Below, one piece after another: positions 24,148 through 34,604 of a DNA stretch of 64,000 nucleotides. The position numbers and the translations under genes were made by a program. Under the pieces are notes generated by a model, which was not told where the DNA came from, made no database searches, and worked only from the letters and a program-made list of their open reading frames with translations. Position 1 is the first letter of the stretch. The number at the start of each line of letters is the position of its first letter. This DNA is from Trametopsis cervina (lineage: Eukaryota; Basidiomycota; Agaricomycetes; Polyporales; Irpicaceae): assembly GCA_022385755.1 (NCBI GenBank), contig MU278365.1, forward strand, positions 356,897-420,896, in the 5' to 3' direction.

Positions 24148-26243
24148 CTAGTACTGTTGGCGCTTCCCACGGACCGTGATAATCGGCGCGGAGCCATCAG
24201 CTCGATATCTAACAACATGCGATATGTCCGTCAGCGATCTGAGCAACGAACCCAAGCTGACGGGCAAGCCCAAGGCAGCAGAGTATGGAGCGTGCTCACC
24301 ATCGCGCCGCGGAGGCCCGTACACATATCCCTTGCCCCCGCTGCCTTCACCAACGACGACAACCTCGGTCCGATCGTCCCAGCTCTGCAGATCCAGATCC
24401 CATGTCGTCGTCGTCGCGCCACCATCAGACATGGGGAGCACACTGCTGACGATTTGGCTATCAGTGCTGATAGGCACGGAGGACCGCCACGCATCCCTCC
24501 GCGAATAGGACGACTGCGAGGTCGTCAGGCGACGCCCAGTGAGGTTGGGATCGCGGATGTTGAACATTAGTCGGGAGATCAGGGATGTGGAGATGCTGAT
24601 GGGTGGTGTCAGGAGGTCAGAACTTGGCTAGGATGTTGGACGGGATGGGATAGGGGCGATGTACGTACACGTTTGTTAGAGTGCTTGTCATGGCCCTGAT
24701 GAGGGGCTGCGAGACGTAATGGTGGCAGTTAGTGTGAGTGGGGGCATAATATCCGTGGGTGCAAGGCTTACGCGTCCGAGCTAGAAACGGTCATGGAAGG
24801 TATTCAAGATATGGGCGGAGGTAAGTGGAGGCAGTAGATACGCACTACTAGCGTCAGAATAGTGCAGACGTTGAAAGCAGCAATCATCCTGTAATGGTAA
24901 ACGCTTGTATGGGTATTACGCCAACTGTGGTTGAAGGTACGCACCCAAAATACATGGCTCCTGGAAGAAACGGTTCAAAGCGAATTAATGAGGGAAAGGA
25001 CAAACACTCACCATCACGTATAATTACATCGAAGAGCGATCTCTGTCCCATTCTCCCCGTAGACACCACTTTGTATAATGTCAATGCGAATATCATGAGG
25101 TCGAAAACAAGCAGCGATCCCCAAGCGGCGATAAGATCTTCCAACGCAGAGTGGGCATTGAGTCGTACGCAATAAAACAATACACGGGTGGTATTACTCA
25201 CAATATCCTCTACAATTATCATAGTAGAAGAGGTTCATTGAGCACACGTTGTGTATCTAACTGTTGGTCACTCACGCAGACTGAGACATTCCGAAGTTGC
25301 AGCCGATACCAGCCGGCTCCTCGGGCGGCGGAGAATTATTCGCGATGACGCCCCACTGTGATATCGTGCTTCGTAGTCAGTAGCAAGATATAGAAAACTA
25401 GGCGGATAGTTGCTCACACATCCGACGCTGAGCACAGTCAATGAGACAACTACCAGCACCCATTTGATACGTCGGTCGCGCTCGTACAGGGCATAAGTCC
25501 GGATATTAAGCAGGACTGAGAAGAGGATAAACAGGTCAGCCGAAGGTCAAATTGTGGAGGACTGGTACGTGAGGAAAGGGACTCACGCCCAACGAGGGCT
25601 TGCGAGAGGACGATATATATCTGATGAAATAAAATGAGGGTGCCGCACCTGCATAACACGAATATAGATGTATGAGCGTTCAACTGTGAAGCGGGGAGCG
25701 GGGCAGCCAACAAGATGTGTACTTACGGCTGTAAAGTACGACAACAGGACGAACGAGCTTGTCAGCGCGCGGAACGACGAAGAGGGTAAGGGCCAACAGC
25801 AGTACTTACTCCTTGGTCTGCCCCCTTCCAGGCGACTTGTGCGATAACGGGGACATGGCCGACGAGTGCAAGGTATCGCAAAATGAAAAAGATCGTCACC
25901 GACCAGGTGTACTGTCGATCGTACCAGTACCTATTTACCTCCGTCGGGAGCGTAAGGAGGTAGTCATAATATAGCAGACCTGCGCATGCAGGTTTTGCTG
26001 ACTGAGCCTAGCGCTTTGTAGCATCGTGATAGAAGCGCACGTACCAATCGAGGCTACAGTGAAGCAGTTGTTGATCCTCGCGTCACTGCACGCACGGCGG
26101 GAGAGAAGGGTGACGAACGTCAGTTCCGGGTAGAGTGCGGTGAGGGGCGTGTGGGCGTGTGTGTGCGTGTGTGCGAACAGAACATACCTGAAGGATTGCT
26201 CTATTGCTGCAGCTGCAAAGATGTCGTCCGCAGACGGGAGCAT
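24148..26243 (-). CDS. DUF6533-type fungal multipass membrane protein
   Basis: Many small exons on the minus strand encode a protein of the basidiomycete DUF6533 family (about seven membrane segments, function unknown). Clear exons: 26243-26188, 26085-26045 and 25979-25810. The third carries the family start LLYYDYLLTLPTEVNRYW followed by TIFFILRYLALVGHVP. Later exons give QIYIVLSQALVG, LLNIRTYALYERDRR, WGVIANNSPPPEEPAGIGCN and GSLLVFDLMIFALTLYK. The last exon (about 24570-24148) starts with SRLMFNIRD, a typical end of this family, then a Gly/Arg/Ser cytoplasmic tail. At about 25770-25620 I could not join the exon encoding LVRPVVVLYS to the next one in frame. Either I misread a splice site or there is a frameshift. 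The exon structure is therefore partly uncertain. Confidence 0.75.
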
Positions 26244-28232
26244 GGGCCTCTCCTAGACGACGTCAAACCCGCTTCAAGGCTGGACGGCGCGTCACAGTTG
26301 CACGCCGATCAAAGACAGACAGTCGTTCCCGCTGAATATTCAAGTCCGACGGGGCCTTGGGCTCCTCTTTACGCCCGACGAGTCGTTCCTCGGCTGCAAG
26401 TCGATCGTCGGCGCGGGCGAAAGGGAGGAAGGGAGGAGAAAGGAAGGAGGAGAGAGGAGAGGGAGTGAGGAGGAAGGTAGACAAGACGGACAAACGTGAG
26501 GGCGCGCCGGAGGAGGCAGCTCGAAGCGTGCGTCGCATAGTTATTGCACGGCAAATCTGTCGCACCCCAAAGCGTAGCCCATGTCTGTTCCGTTTTTCTC
26601 ACGATGTACAGAGTTGCGTTTGGATCGTTGCATGGGCGGTGATCAAAAGCTTTTTGGTTTCCAATCAGACGGTAGCTGTAGGAGCATGGAGAAAGGGATC
26701 TGCAGGGATTGGACGTCGAACTAGTCTGTTTGTAGGTCTGGGTATCGCCACTTGACCCTTGCATGGCTGGACCCGGAGATATATCGATAGTTCTCTTCGC
26801 AGGTACAGCTTGTTGATGCAGATACACACCAACCGTAGAGCCTGCTTGTTGCACTTAGGAGTGCTTGTCTCGGTCCACCACGTCAATGGACAATCAAAGG
26901 TAAACCACAAAGATGGGTAAGCTTGGGCGGTAAAGCGCTGCGGATGCCTTGTCATGCGCTGGAAAGGCCGATGGCACTGTTGGGCTGCGCCGCAGGCATT
27001 TGCAACCGTATATACGTGCTGGAGTTTCCCAACAGTTGTACGTCAAGCATGAGTCCGTGAAGACCGTGTAAGGGAGGAGGATTGCGTGTTCGAACATGTA
27101 AGGAGGGTTGGTCAATGGTGGTATCCTGTACTGCGCTGTGCTGTCAGCAGAAGGTCGATAAGGTGCTGTGGTGAAAGCTATGGTGATCACGATGCGCCAC
27201 GACTCAAGCGATGTAGATACATGGAAAGCTTGATCATGATCCTGCATCCCCTCGTTGATTCGTGCGTCCTGTTGTTCAATTGCCGATGGTGCACGAGGAG
27301 TAGCTGTACGACTCAGAATGAGTAAGGAGACATCTGCAAGTAGACAAGCACATATGTGCGTAACTCGAGCAAGGCGAGGCCTACTGGAACGTCGAAGATG
27401 GAAAATGGCGTAGATGGTTGCACAGAGATATACAGGAGCGCCGGCATTGGCCGCGAGTCGACATGCTTGACGTATGAAATTCACATGTCAATAAACTCAA
27501 GATACATGAGAGGGAGGTAGTATACATGACACTCAGATCTCAATACATGGGAAATCAGAGTGTACATTTCACAGCGTCAGCGCTATAACCGCGACAGCTT
27601 GAACGTCGCCGTTACGATGGCATCGTAATGGCGATGTGCTGGTGCACGACAACCATCGCCACCGATCCTAGGCCCATTGCTCCCCGTTCAGAAAGCTCAC
27701 CACAAACACCAGAGACAGTACATGGAGATCGTCAGCGCCTCCAGTCACTCTGGAAGTCAACGCTACCGGCTGCCGTACGACCTTTACGTTTTCGCCTCGA
27801 ACGGGCAACCTATCAGAGCGTGACTTCTCTCAAAGGAACGTGCAATCACTATAGTGCTTCTGTGCACCCAAGCACAGCAAGACTGACAGCTCTCATGAGG
27901 GTCCGAGAGCCGTGATTGGATAAGTAGCCGTTTTCGTCATGCTGACAGTCCTGCTTCTGTGTTGGGTGCTCTTTGAGGGACTACGGTGACTATATCACTG
28001 TCATGTGAATCAGTGCAAGTGCAGCTAACGTCGATGTGGAACAGAACAGAGGGCACACCTTAGCTCAAAACCCCCCCTCGTTGTGCGTGTGTCTTCTAAT
28101 AGGCGCATAGTCTCTACACTGCCGCGACATCTGTGTGCAGCTTTTTGCGATAGATTATGTTGTCCTGGGACTGCAAAAAAATATTGCGCAGCCGCTGTTC
28201 GTGAGGCGAGATAGTTTCGCAGAGATCATAGT
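26244..28232. other. Spacer with one unassigned frame
   Basis: About 2 kb without a recognised gene apart from the CT tract described separately. A minus-strand frame at 26894-27484 (196 codons) starts with a hydrophobic segment (APVYLCATIYAIFHL) and might be a membrane-protein fragment. It has no family I recognise and no close splice partners, so I do not call it a gene. Confidence 0.35.
26417..26477 (-). promoter_or_regulatory. Pyrimidine-rich promoter tract
   Basis: A 61-bp stretch that is nearly all purine on the plus strand, hence C/T on the minus strand. It lies about 175-235 bp upstream of the DUF6533-type gene start at 26243. CT-rich tracts upstream of starts are common in fungal promoters. 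The placement fits, but the function is inferred. Confidence 0.45.
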
Positions 28233-29033
28233 CTATTTGCGATACATGACACCAATGGCGATGTCGTCGATCACCTCAGCCGCTGGGGTGAAGCCTTGCT
28301 CAAATGCGGCCGCAGAGCAGAGGTTCTTATGAGAGGCGCGGGAGAAGACGTCTGCAATGAGTTGAACCTCTTCTTCTTTGGCTTCAAAAGCATGCATGAC
28401 GAATTCATGGACAAGGCGATGATGATGCTCGGCAGGAAGTTTCGTAAAGTACCCTTCGGCCTCGTCCAAGCTCCGAACGCTAAGGAGTTCCTTCAGATCC
28501 TTAGCGGTCTGCTGTCTGGCCTGGTCTTCGGACATAGACACTGCAGCTGTAGTGGATTGCGATGCGCGCTCTGCTCCTTCATCAGCGGAGCCAGCAACAT
28601 CTGCGGCGGATGTCTCTTCAGACTCCGGGACCGTACGCGGTTGCAGAACCAGCTTCCTTCGAACAGTAGGGGCAGCGACTTCTGGAGCGCCAGCTGAGCC
28701 AAGGTTAACACTAGGCTTATAGCTTGGAGGCCTACTCGACTTCGCCGCCGGTGTTTGTATTTCACTAACAAGCTCCGGGTTCTGACTGAGCCCAGAGAAC
28801 ATGTTGCCGCCGCGAGAGATGGTAGAATCGCGTTTGCACTTCTCCTTGTTAGCGAAGACACCGCTAGGACCGAACGTCATGGGACCCGTCTTGGTGATCT
28901 TCCCGAAGTTCGAGAGATCAGAGGCCTTCGGTGGAGGGCGGGGTTGTGATCCATCACCAGCACCAGCCCAACCATCACCTCCCATTTGAGCTTCACCACG
29001 CCAACCGCCGCGCCTTGGACGACCCCGTGGCAT
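28233..29033 (-). CDS. Intronless eIF4G C-terminal (MA3) fragment gene
   Basis: A single 266-codon frame. It matches the part of fungal eIF4G that follows the MIF4G core: a Gly/Arg-rich start, PPPKASDLSNFGKITKTGPM, FGPSGVFANKEK, then the first roughly 90 residues of the MA3 domain (LKELLSVRSLDEAEGYFTKL; HEFVMHAFEAKEEEVQLIAD). It stops at IDDIAIGVMYRK, before the last MA3 helix. There is no eIF4E-binding region, no MIF4G and no intron, although neighbours are intron-rich. This suggests a retrocopy or partial duplication of eIF4G with an intact frame. It could be expressed as a competitor of eIF4A binding, or be decaying. Recognition of the family is firm; function is speculation. Confidence 0.75.
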   Translation of the reverse strand: MPRGRPRRGGWRGEAQMGGDGWAGAGDGSQPRPPPKASDLSNFGKITKTGPMTFGPSGVFANKEKCKRDSTISRGGNMFSGLSQNPELVSEIQTPAAKSSRPPSYKPSVNLGSAGAPEVAAPTVRRKLVLQPRTVPESEETSAADVAGSADEGAERASQSTTAAVSMSEDQARQQTAKDLKELLSVRSLDEAEGYFTKLPAEHHHRLVHEFVMHAFEAKEEEVQLIADVFSRASHKNLCSAAAFEQGFTPAAEVIDDIAIGVMYRK

Positions 29034-29059
29034 ACTGAGTGTACGCTGATATGAGTCCT

Positions 29060-29250
29060 TTGTAGGAAAGGCTAATGGGAGACGCGAGGCGTCGTATCCT
29101 CAGTCTACGTCGAGAGACAATGACGACTCAAATATATACCTAATGGGAGATACGAAGTGTTGTATCTAGTTACTTTGTCAGAATGATAATATGGGGTGGA
29201 TGTTGCGTAATGAACGTACTCTCAGTCTACGTCGATAGACGATAATGGCT
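29060..29250. repeat. Short tandem duplication upstream of the MA3 gene
   Basis: The blocks CTAATGGGAGA(C/T)(G/A)CGA(G/A)G and CTCAGTCTACGTCGA(G/T)AGACxA(A)TG each occur twice (about 29070-29125 and 29139-29250). They indicate a diverged tandem duplication with a small insertion in the second unit. No coding content. Confidence 0.6.
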
Positions 29251-29479
29251 AAGGAGAGAAAAGTCAACCTCGCGACACAGAGGATGGGGCGCTAGCATGC
29301 GGAAACGTCCGAATAGTGAACAAGATAAGGTGCGAGGACTACTAACTAAGATCGTCCGTTCACTTCCTTTTCGATGGCAGCTTTCTCTTTCGGCACCTAA
29401 AGTGCAGTCGTTTGTTAGCATATACAAGAACTTGGTAGCAAAAATTCACTCACAGCTTCGTGCGCAGCTGCAATCGTGT

Positions 29480-29905
29480 GAGCTTGGGTGTTGGACTCGT
29501 TCGTGCGAGCTGTTATTTTTTGTAAGTTACGAGCAGACGTGTAATTGCGCGAGCGTACTCGCCTTGTACGAATATAGCGAGAACCGGTCGCATGGCGTTG
29601 CTCCAATGTTTGTGTGCACAAACGAGGTGAGATGCAGCACATCACTCGCACACCACGGGGAGCTAGATGGCACGCATACCGTAGAGCGAACTACTGACTG
29701 CGATGTTCTCCGCGACCTTTGCAACCGCGCATCTCCCCGGCGCGAACGGAGGACCCAGTGTGCATGATATCATCTCCGACTCGGCGCGTTGTGTTTTAAT
29801 TCAACAAGATTAACAGATTCAAACGAGCTTACTGTTAATCAAGTTGAGATCGCATATGGATCTAAGCAGCCTGACGACGAGGATTAAGATGCCACCCTCG
29901 GGATG
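29480..29905 (-). repeat. Dispersed repeat, copy 2 (inverted)
   Basis: Reverse-complement partner of 23533-24033, with the same ordered blocks including CAAACATTGGAGCAAC, CATGCGACCGGTTC and TTAAAACACAACGCG. It is about 75 bp shorter through deletions. No terminal repeat or target duplication was recognised. Confidence 0.85.
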
Positions 29906-30469
29906 ATGTTGACATGGTGGTTATGTGACTGTGTATTCATTATGTTGTAGTGATATACAGTTATCATGAGCCGCATATCCACATACTCGTAAAGTGGTTT
30001 CCCGCGCCACGAAGCTGTCCTGTACTGTATGGCCACAGGGTGGAGAGATCGGCACTGTCGTGTCATGGCGAAAAGTGTTTCTGCTGACAGTCAAATGCGC
30101 CACCATCGGGTTTCGACTCGAAGAATGGAAGCCCGAAGCCTGGAGGTTGAAGGACGCAGCGATCTACAGCTCTGTCGGTGGTTCTTGAATGCTTCTCTCT
30201 GATTCCAAGCGCGAGGACTTGCGCTCAGATCCAATCGGGGCTGTCCTCGGTACCGATCGCACGTCCGGCGTGACATAGAGTTCCCCGTCAACGTCTCTAT
30301 CTTCCACCAAATCGCCATCCTGGCCAGCGAGGCTCGACGCACAATGACAAACGGAATGACCAGACGGTGAGACATCGCCCTCGACCTTGCCCTCACCCAT
30401 CGCTGAAGCACCCGAGCTCCCAGATGTGACCGCCACTACGACCTCCGCGACCATCCCAGCTACTGCCAA
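29906..30469. other. Spacer
   Basis: 564 bp with no recognised gene. Open frames here overlap on both strands and have no domain signal. The 3' part should include the promoter of the Cys-rich gene at 30470. Confidence 0.35.
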
Positions 30470-31111
30470 ATGAGCGATATCCACCCGTGCCCGTGCAAAA
30501 ATGCCTGGAACAACAAGTATGTCTGTACTTCGTGTCGTCGCATGTTCAAGTACACCGTCGACACGGCATGGAACGAGTACCGCTGGGGCGGATACGCCAT
30601 TGCCACCCTCATCCGCCCGCAGTACGCTCGCATGTCAGGCGTATGGGCCAGATGGGACGCGATGCGCAGAGAGGCGAGGGAGGATACAGAGAAACGGATG
30701 CTGCTCCGGAAGGCACAACAGTATTCCGACGGTCTTGCTTATGGCAAGAGTGTGCTCTCTGAGCAAGAGCTGGAGGAGTTGAAGGCGTGGTTTCCGGATG
30801 CGTGGTGGCAGAAGCTCGACCCGCTGTGCTGTCCTGGCTGTGGCAATCAGGGACAGGCGGTAGGTGCAACATTCGAGCCGCCACGGCAGAGCGACAGAAA
30901 GGCGTGGGCGGGAGTAGCGCAGATGCTGCAGGACGGATGCACATTTGACCGCTGTAGCGACTGGTACGCGGAGAAGAGGCTGGAGCGCCAGAGGGTGTAC
31001 GAGAACTCGCTCAGGAGGGACGCATGGGATGAGGAGAGGAGAGAGAGAATTGAGAAGTTGAGGACTGCACATGTGGACGAGCGGGCGAGCGGCGGGCTGC
31101 GCATATCGTAG
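30470..31111 (+). CDS. Cys-rich hypothetical protein
   Basis: Uninterrupted 213-codon frame starting MSDIHPCPCKNAW. Two Cys clusters look like zinc-binding knuckles: CPCxN...CTSC near residues 8-22 and CCPGCGNQ near 124-130, with another Cys pair near 152-157. Between and after them the protein is helical and very rich in Arg, Glu and Trp (DAMRREAREDTEKRM; DAWDEERRERIEKL). I do not recognise a family. Codon use and length support a real gene. It may be a small zinc-ribbon protein; function unknown. Confidence 0.6.
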   Translation: MSDIHPCPCKNAWNNKYVCTSCRRMFKYTVDTAWNEYRWGGYAIATLIRPQYARMSGVWARWDAMRREAREDTEKRMLLRKAQQYSDGLAYGKSVLSEQELEELKAWFPDAWWQKLDPLCCPGCGNQGQAVGATFEPPRQSDRKAWAGVAQMLQDGCTFDRCSDWYAEKRLERQRVYENSLRRDAWDEERRERIEKLRTAHVDERASGGLRIS

Positions 31112-31293
31112 ATTATGCACGAAATGATAAATCTGAACTCATCTGTGGCTGAAGAGCACCCATCGTAGTCCCTCGTATACAGATGTCGCATCTACCCCCC
31201 ATCCCTCGCCAGACCGTCGAAGCCCCCGTGTTCGCTCTGTAGCAGTAACCCGGACGACGCAGTCAGCTTCTACGACGGCCCCGGCGGACGTTC

Positions 31294-31912
31294 CTACCCA
31301 CCGGCAGCTACGTTACTCGAACTCGAGCCCGCCGTCGCCGCGTGCTTCTCCCTCAACCGCGCCTCCAGCTCCTCGAACGCGCTCATGCTGGTACTCGACG
31401 GCTTGCGTCCCGAAAGTGTCTCCTTCGTCTGTATGCCTGCCGGCCACTGCTCCTCAGGCACCTGAAGCAGCCGCAACGACGTTCGCAGGCTCTCCGCCGC
31501 CTTCTTGTACTCGTCCAACGCCTCCTCGTACAGGTCGTACACGCATATCGCACATCCGGACATGCAGCATTCTGAGACTGACATGAGCTTCCAGTCGATG
31601 ATGGTAATTCTGAGCACCACGCTGACCTTCTGAGGCAGGAGCCTTAGGCTCCTCTGGAACGACGTACCCCATGAACGTCTGAACACTAGATCGCATACCG
31701 TGCGGCGCCAGCGTCGCAGCGTCCTCCACGAGCCCCGTGATCTCGCGTTGGTACGTATCCTTACCCCGCACAGACTTCTCGAGCCTGCCATACCGTTCAG
31801 TCAAGTTCTGGCCGCCCCGCGTCGGGTGCTTCATGCTAGGCTTGACCGCCGGCGGCGCGGTGGAGACACCCCGATGGAGGTGTGCTGATACCCCGCCGAT
31901 GCGCAGCGTCAT
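31294..31912 (-). CDS. OXLD1 / oxidoreductase-like domain protein
   Basis: Two exons, 31912-31627 and 31571-31294, give 187 codons plus stop. The second exon opens the Cys-rich oxidoreductase-like N-terminal domain (PF09791): ECCMSGCAICVYDLYEEAL, the family hallmark CCxSGCxxCVxDxY. The N terminus (MTLRIGGVSAHLHRGVST) is basic and amphipathic, so mitochondrial import is likely, as for human OXLD1. A central stretch (KPSMKHPTRGGQNLTERYGR) and a disordered Ser/Ala tail complete it. The biochemical role of the family is not settled. The splice junction restores the Glu before the CC motif, which supports the model. Confidence 0.85.
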
Positions 31913-32445
31913 GCTCACTACTCGAAGTCTGCTGTGTGCGAGCATGGGTAGGTGTGAATATGCATGAAAGTGTGCTGGGAGGGAGGATGTTGAGACGTGG
32001 TGAACGTTGGGAAGAGAACGGCCGGAGCTGCAATTTGCGACGTTTGCAACTCCCACAGCAGCGCCTTTTACCATGTCTTTCACCGGAATACATTTCATCT
32101 CTGTCCTACCCATGTCGCCGAAATATCTCTTGATTTCATATTAGTTGTATGTGTCGAGAAGAGTCATTCTTCCATGGCCCTCTTACGGCCTGAGTGATTG
32201 GGAACTGCCCCGACACCGCCACGGACTCATCACATCACAAATACATTTGTTCAACAGCGCAGGACAGAATTTATCGGATGCACTCCGATGGTCAGAGGTG
32301 AGGAATATCTCTCTCTGTCGCTCACAAAACAGCTTACTAGTCGGTAAAATATACGGTTATGGTATGAGAAAACAGTCCACCGTTTCTTAAGCCTTTCACC
32401 TTTTCCCTTCTGGTTTGGCGTCATGGTGTATGGGGGCACGCAGGC
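31913..32445. other. Intergenic
   Basis: 533 bp between the OXLD1-family gene start and the DJ-1-family gene stop. No gene or repeat recognised. Confidence 0.4.
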
Positions 32446-33429
32446 TCAAGCAAATGTGTTGGCTGGGAAGACCATGGGCCCCGCGACCTCCCGTCGCTTG
32501 TCTTTGCCACAAAGCAGCTCGACAAGAGTCAGTGCGAATGGGAACGTCGTGCCTGTCAACGTGTGTCAGCTATGTCGTACTTCGCGACTCGATTGCGTGT
32601 GCTTCCCACGTACCAGGCCCGCGGCTGGTATAGCACAAGCGTATATGGTCAGTCTTCCTGTGCAAATATCAGTCGGCGTCAAGTCACTCGCCTTGTCACA
32701 AGATGACCAGACACTACTACTGGCTCTTCCGAGTACTCGAAGTCTGATGAAGATGTTAATGTATCAACGAGCGCATGTTGTAGCACGAAATACCTCTCTC
32801 CAGCTGTGCCTGCACACTGGGGTGAGATGTCAGAGGTTGCTTTGGCAGCCCCGACGTCGAAGCGGCAAGGCTGCCTGTGAACGTCGATCGAGCGCAGAGC
32901 CCAACATCAACCATCCATGCAGCAGACAGGCACAAACATCGGTAACACCGTACCTGCACAAATCATCCCCACATACTTCCCCTGGGCGATGTACTCCCGA
33001 ACGAGATGCTGGATGGGTGAACTGCCAGAGATGGTCTCAGCGCCCTTCGCCCCGCCCGGTATGACCAACAGGTCGTAGTGTTCCTTTCATACAGCCTCAG
33101 CTCTCAGCAGGCCGGTGCTGGCATTCATAATGCAAAACGTAAACGTACGGGGGCAGCAGCTTGCGGGGAAAAGTAGGTGTCCGGGAGGATGTTAATCCCA
33201 CGGGACCCCTTCGCGAACGGCGGACTCGTGTAACCCGCGCCGTCAATTGTCTCGGCGGGCACGTAGGCAGACGTGCAGGATACACCTGCGCGGACGAGGG
33301 TGTCATATGTGATGGTGCTGAGAGGGGTTTTTCTTGGTGAGTGCGCGGACGGGAAGGAAAGGAAAAGGTCGACACTTACAACTCCATCTCTTCGGTGCCG
33401 TCTGCGATCAGGATGAGTGCTTTTGTCAT
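32446..33429 (-). CDS. DJ-1/PfpI-family protein
   Basis: DJ-1/ThiJ/PfpI-fold protein, in the group of DJ-1 stress proteins and glyoxalase III/deglycase enzymes. Seven exons on the minus strand. The first is 33429-33380 (MTKALILIADGTEEME), where the Glu of GTEEME is the conserved active-site acid. The second is 33317-33149. The third carries YDLLVIPGGAKGAE and the nucleophile-elbow Cys in GMICAG. The last is 32552-32446 (FPFALTLVELLCGK). The penultimate exon is only 11 nt (32624-32614) and rebuilds SRGPGT. The intron before it (32691-32625) uses a GC donor. These choices restore the canonical C terminus of the family, so I trust them, but cDNA would settle it. Confidence 0.88.
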
Positions 33430-33936
33430 TGTGCGATTTTGGATCTTCCGTTCTGCAAGGTGGTGGAATTTTTGAGTCTGCTGGATCACGGTTGTCCAGC
33501 TATCATGACGGCGTACGATTTCCGATGCTGAATGAACGTGCTTGTGGTAAGAACGCAAGCAGCACTTGATGCTATAACGCGCTTTCACATGACGTCATAC
33601 CGTTTCGTGTTGATAAACACATGCCGCGAAGTAACAATCCTTTCTTATATCCTTATCACCGCCTGCCTGACCACCAACTCTGTCCGTGTGAGGTATATAT
33701 ACTGTTTCTTCTGTCGGTTTCTATTTGGCTCATACCCCTCTTACATAGTTGGTTTTGTCATAATTCAAGGTTCGGAGACTCGCGGTGATTCTTGTACTGG
33801 TGCTGCAATTTGAAACCAAGGCTGAGACCAGAGAACAGCCGCATCCCAAAGTTGATTTGACAATTGTAGATGCAACACCAGTGCAAGACCTGCTGAGACA
33901 TATGTTGTCTACACGGATTCTGCAACGGTGAATGTC
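33430..33936. other. Intergenic
   Basis: 507 bp upstream of the DJ-1-family gene and left of the hAT MITE. No gene recognised. Confidence 0.4.
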
Positions 33937-33944
33937 ATGCAAAC
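33937..33944. repeat. hAT target-site duplication, left
   Basis: ATGCAAAC directly left of the MITE, identical to 34407-34414. Confidence 0.93.
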
Positions 33945-34406
33945 TAGTGTTGCGTGGAAAACCCTGGTGTAAATTACATGCCAGTAAATAATGTGTTTTT
34001 TACATGGTAAATTACTTTTTTTACAGACATCGCCTCATCGACCTGTTGGAATATGTAAATAAAGAGTACGATCCGGCTTACCGGTGGGCGGGAATGCAAA
34101 GGTGCACAACGACTCTGTTCAAACCTGCGCTCAATTTTTACAGATGTTGCAGAAACTCAGGACAATGTGACGGCAGAGAGGCAGCCGTTTGGCGGAGAGG
34201 CGGTGGCAAGGTCTAGACGCGTGTCCCTCATCCAAGATTGGGCGTAAAAAACAGTTATTTACATTCATTTACGGTAATTTACCGGTTCGGCCCTACCGGG
34301 CCGCGGGGGTAAGTGGCGTAAAATACATCGTTTATTTACCAGTACCGACGTCACCGACATTATTTACTTACATTACACCCCTCCGGCAATTATCCACGCA
34401 ACACTA
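33945..34406. mobile_element. Non-autonomous hAT-type MITE (462 bp)
   Basis: Perfect 14-bp terminal inverted repeats TAGTGTTGCGTGGA (33945-33958, and its complement at 34393-34406). They are flanked by a perfect 8-bp target-site duplication ATGCAAAC (33937-33944 and 34407-34414). An 8-bp duplication and termini beginning TAGTG are hallmarks of the hAT superfamily. Further inward the two ends keep partial inverted similarity (GGTGTAA, AGTAAATAATGT). The interior repeats GTAAAT/ATTTAC motifs many times and has a CGGCCC/GGGCCG hairpin. It encodes no transposase, so it would need one supplied in trans. It ends 198 bp upstream of STAND gene B. Confidence 0.93.
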
Positions 34407-34414
34407 ATGCAAAC
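34407..34414. repeat. hAT target-site duplication, right
   Basis: ATGCAAAC directly right of the MITE, identical to 33937-33944. It marks the insertion boundary. Confidence 0.93.
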
Positions 34415-34604
34415 AGTACCGATCTGCGCCACAGAAGGCTGATTTACCGGGTTTCTTGATCTGCCTCCGCATTACGAGCATTCCAGGGCGATCTGTGTCC
34501 CAGTGCGGGCGTCTCCGGTCCGAACCGGACACCTGATTTCCACACGTGTAACCGTGTTCTAGTCACTCACTCTCGCCACCTTGTTCTCTGTGAAGCGGTA
34601 CACT

